Origin: Campylobacter concisus ATCC 51562
GTDB lineage: Bacteria > Campylobacterota > Campylobacteria > Campylobacterales > Campylobacteraceae
Direction: 5' to 3'
Assembly (NCBI RefSeq): GCF_000466745.1
Contig: NZ_ANNI01000003.1
Span: 558,001-622,000, forward strand
Length of the DNA stretch: 64,000 bases
This document shows positions 63,664 to 64,000 of this stretch, piece after piece. Made by a program: the position numbers and the translations under genes. A model generated the notes under the pieces. That model saw nothing but the letters and a program-made list of their open reading frames with translations. It made no database searches and was not told the origin of the DNA. Numbering within the stretch: the first letter of the stretch is position 1; each line of letters begins with the position of its first letter.

Positions 63664-64000
63664 TTTATGAAATAGTCACCATCAAAGCTCACAAGCGAAT
63701 ATTTTCGCTCATTGCCGATACTTTCTTTAAGTTCGTCTATGCTTAAAAATTCTAAGCTATCTGCACCGATATATTCTCTTACTTCTTCTGCACTTTTTTT
63801 AGAGCTTATTAACTCTTCAAAACTTGGTGTATCAATACCATATCGCTCAGGGTATTTAAGCTCAGGACAAGCGACTCTAAAATGAATCTCTTTAGCACCC
63901 GCATGTCTTAAAAGATCAACCACCTTTTTTGAAGTAGTACCGCGAACGATACTATCGTCGATAACAACGATACTTTTACCTTTTAGAACCGATGACATCG
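63660..64000 (-). CDS. purF: Amidophosphoribosyltransferase, C-terminal part (runs off window)
   Basis: At least 112 residues of the glutamine PRPP amidotransferase, first committed step of purine synthesis. The PRPP-binding loop VVIDDSIVRGTTSK and the family motif VACPELKYPERYGIDTP are visible; the N-terminal Cys-1 glutaminase lies beyond base 64000. Overlaps the lipoprotein gene by 4 bases. Confidence 0.92.
   Translation of the reverse strand, partial: MSSVLKGKSIVVIDDSIVRGTTSKKVVDLLRHAGAKEIHFRVACPELKYPERYGIDTPSFEELISSKKSAEEVREYIGADSLEFLSIDELKESIGNERKYSLVSFDGDYFIK

Noticed and set aside
1-64000. CRISPR array, tRNA, rRNA, insertion sequence or integrase
   Set aside because: I saw no regularly spaced repeat series, no cloverleaf or rRNA-like sequence and no transposase or integrase motifs in the listed frames or gaps.

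Overview
The window looks like chromosomal DNA from an AT-rich Campylobacterota genome, most likely a Campylobacter close to C. concisus. The evidence is a selenocysteine-containing SelD, a CadF-like OmpA porin, a complete ccoNOQP cbb3-oxidase operon, the fabZ-lpxA-clpX-mreB-mreC-carB order, DUF507/DUF2393/DUF4006 proteins typical of this class, and both enzymes of the carboxynorspermidine polyamine route. The species call is an inference from gene content; no rRNA or tRNA gene was seen.

Layout. 0-4 kb: nitroreductase, selenium genes (selD with an in-frame UGA, yedF) and the cytochrome b subunit of formate dehydrogenase. 4-7 kb: DJ-1/PfpI protein, nspC, moaD-moaE and a small membrane protein. 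7-13.2 kb: an uptake locus with a TonB-dependent-receptor-like barrel, Tat-exported binding protein, ABC permease and ATPase, NnrS-family membrane protein and YceI. 13.3-16.6 kb: a visibly G+C-richer block with a gene relic, a Bcr/CflA transporter broken by an amber codon and two frameshifts, two imperfect direct repeats, and carboxynorspermidine dehydrogenase. 16.6-18.6 kb: a very A/T-rich two-gene cassette, an AAA ATPase plus a small protein with a PD-(D/E)XK-like pattern, which is the best candidate for an undescribed (probably defence) system.

18.7-31.5 kb: housekeeping and envelope genes (TPR protein, rdgB, YajR-like MFS, BaiN-like flavoprotein, HAD phosphatase, CadF-like porin, rplM-rpsI, addB-addA, flavoredoxin). 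31.6-39.4 kb: the cbb3 oxidase operon with accessory genes, including a 33-residue membrane ORF, a lone OmpR-type regulator, a SafE-like membrane protein, carA and DUF507. 39.4-47.6 kb: carB, mreC, mreB, clpX, lpxA, fabZ. 47.7-53.6 kb: queH and a five-gene nickel/peptide ABC operon. 53.7-64 kb: a DUF748 (AsmA-like) protein, tautomerase-bcp-dsb operon, ilvE with a structured leader, SPFH protein, hisIE, two DUF2393 proteins, a lipoprotein, and the 3' part of purF running off the window.

Functionally the window combines microaerobic respiration (cbb3 oxidase, formate dehydrogenase cytochrome, selenium and molybdopterin supply, possible metal uptake), cell-shape and envelope synthesis, and polyamine and nucleotide metabolism. 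One recent-looking variable segment lies between about 13.3 and 18.6 kb.
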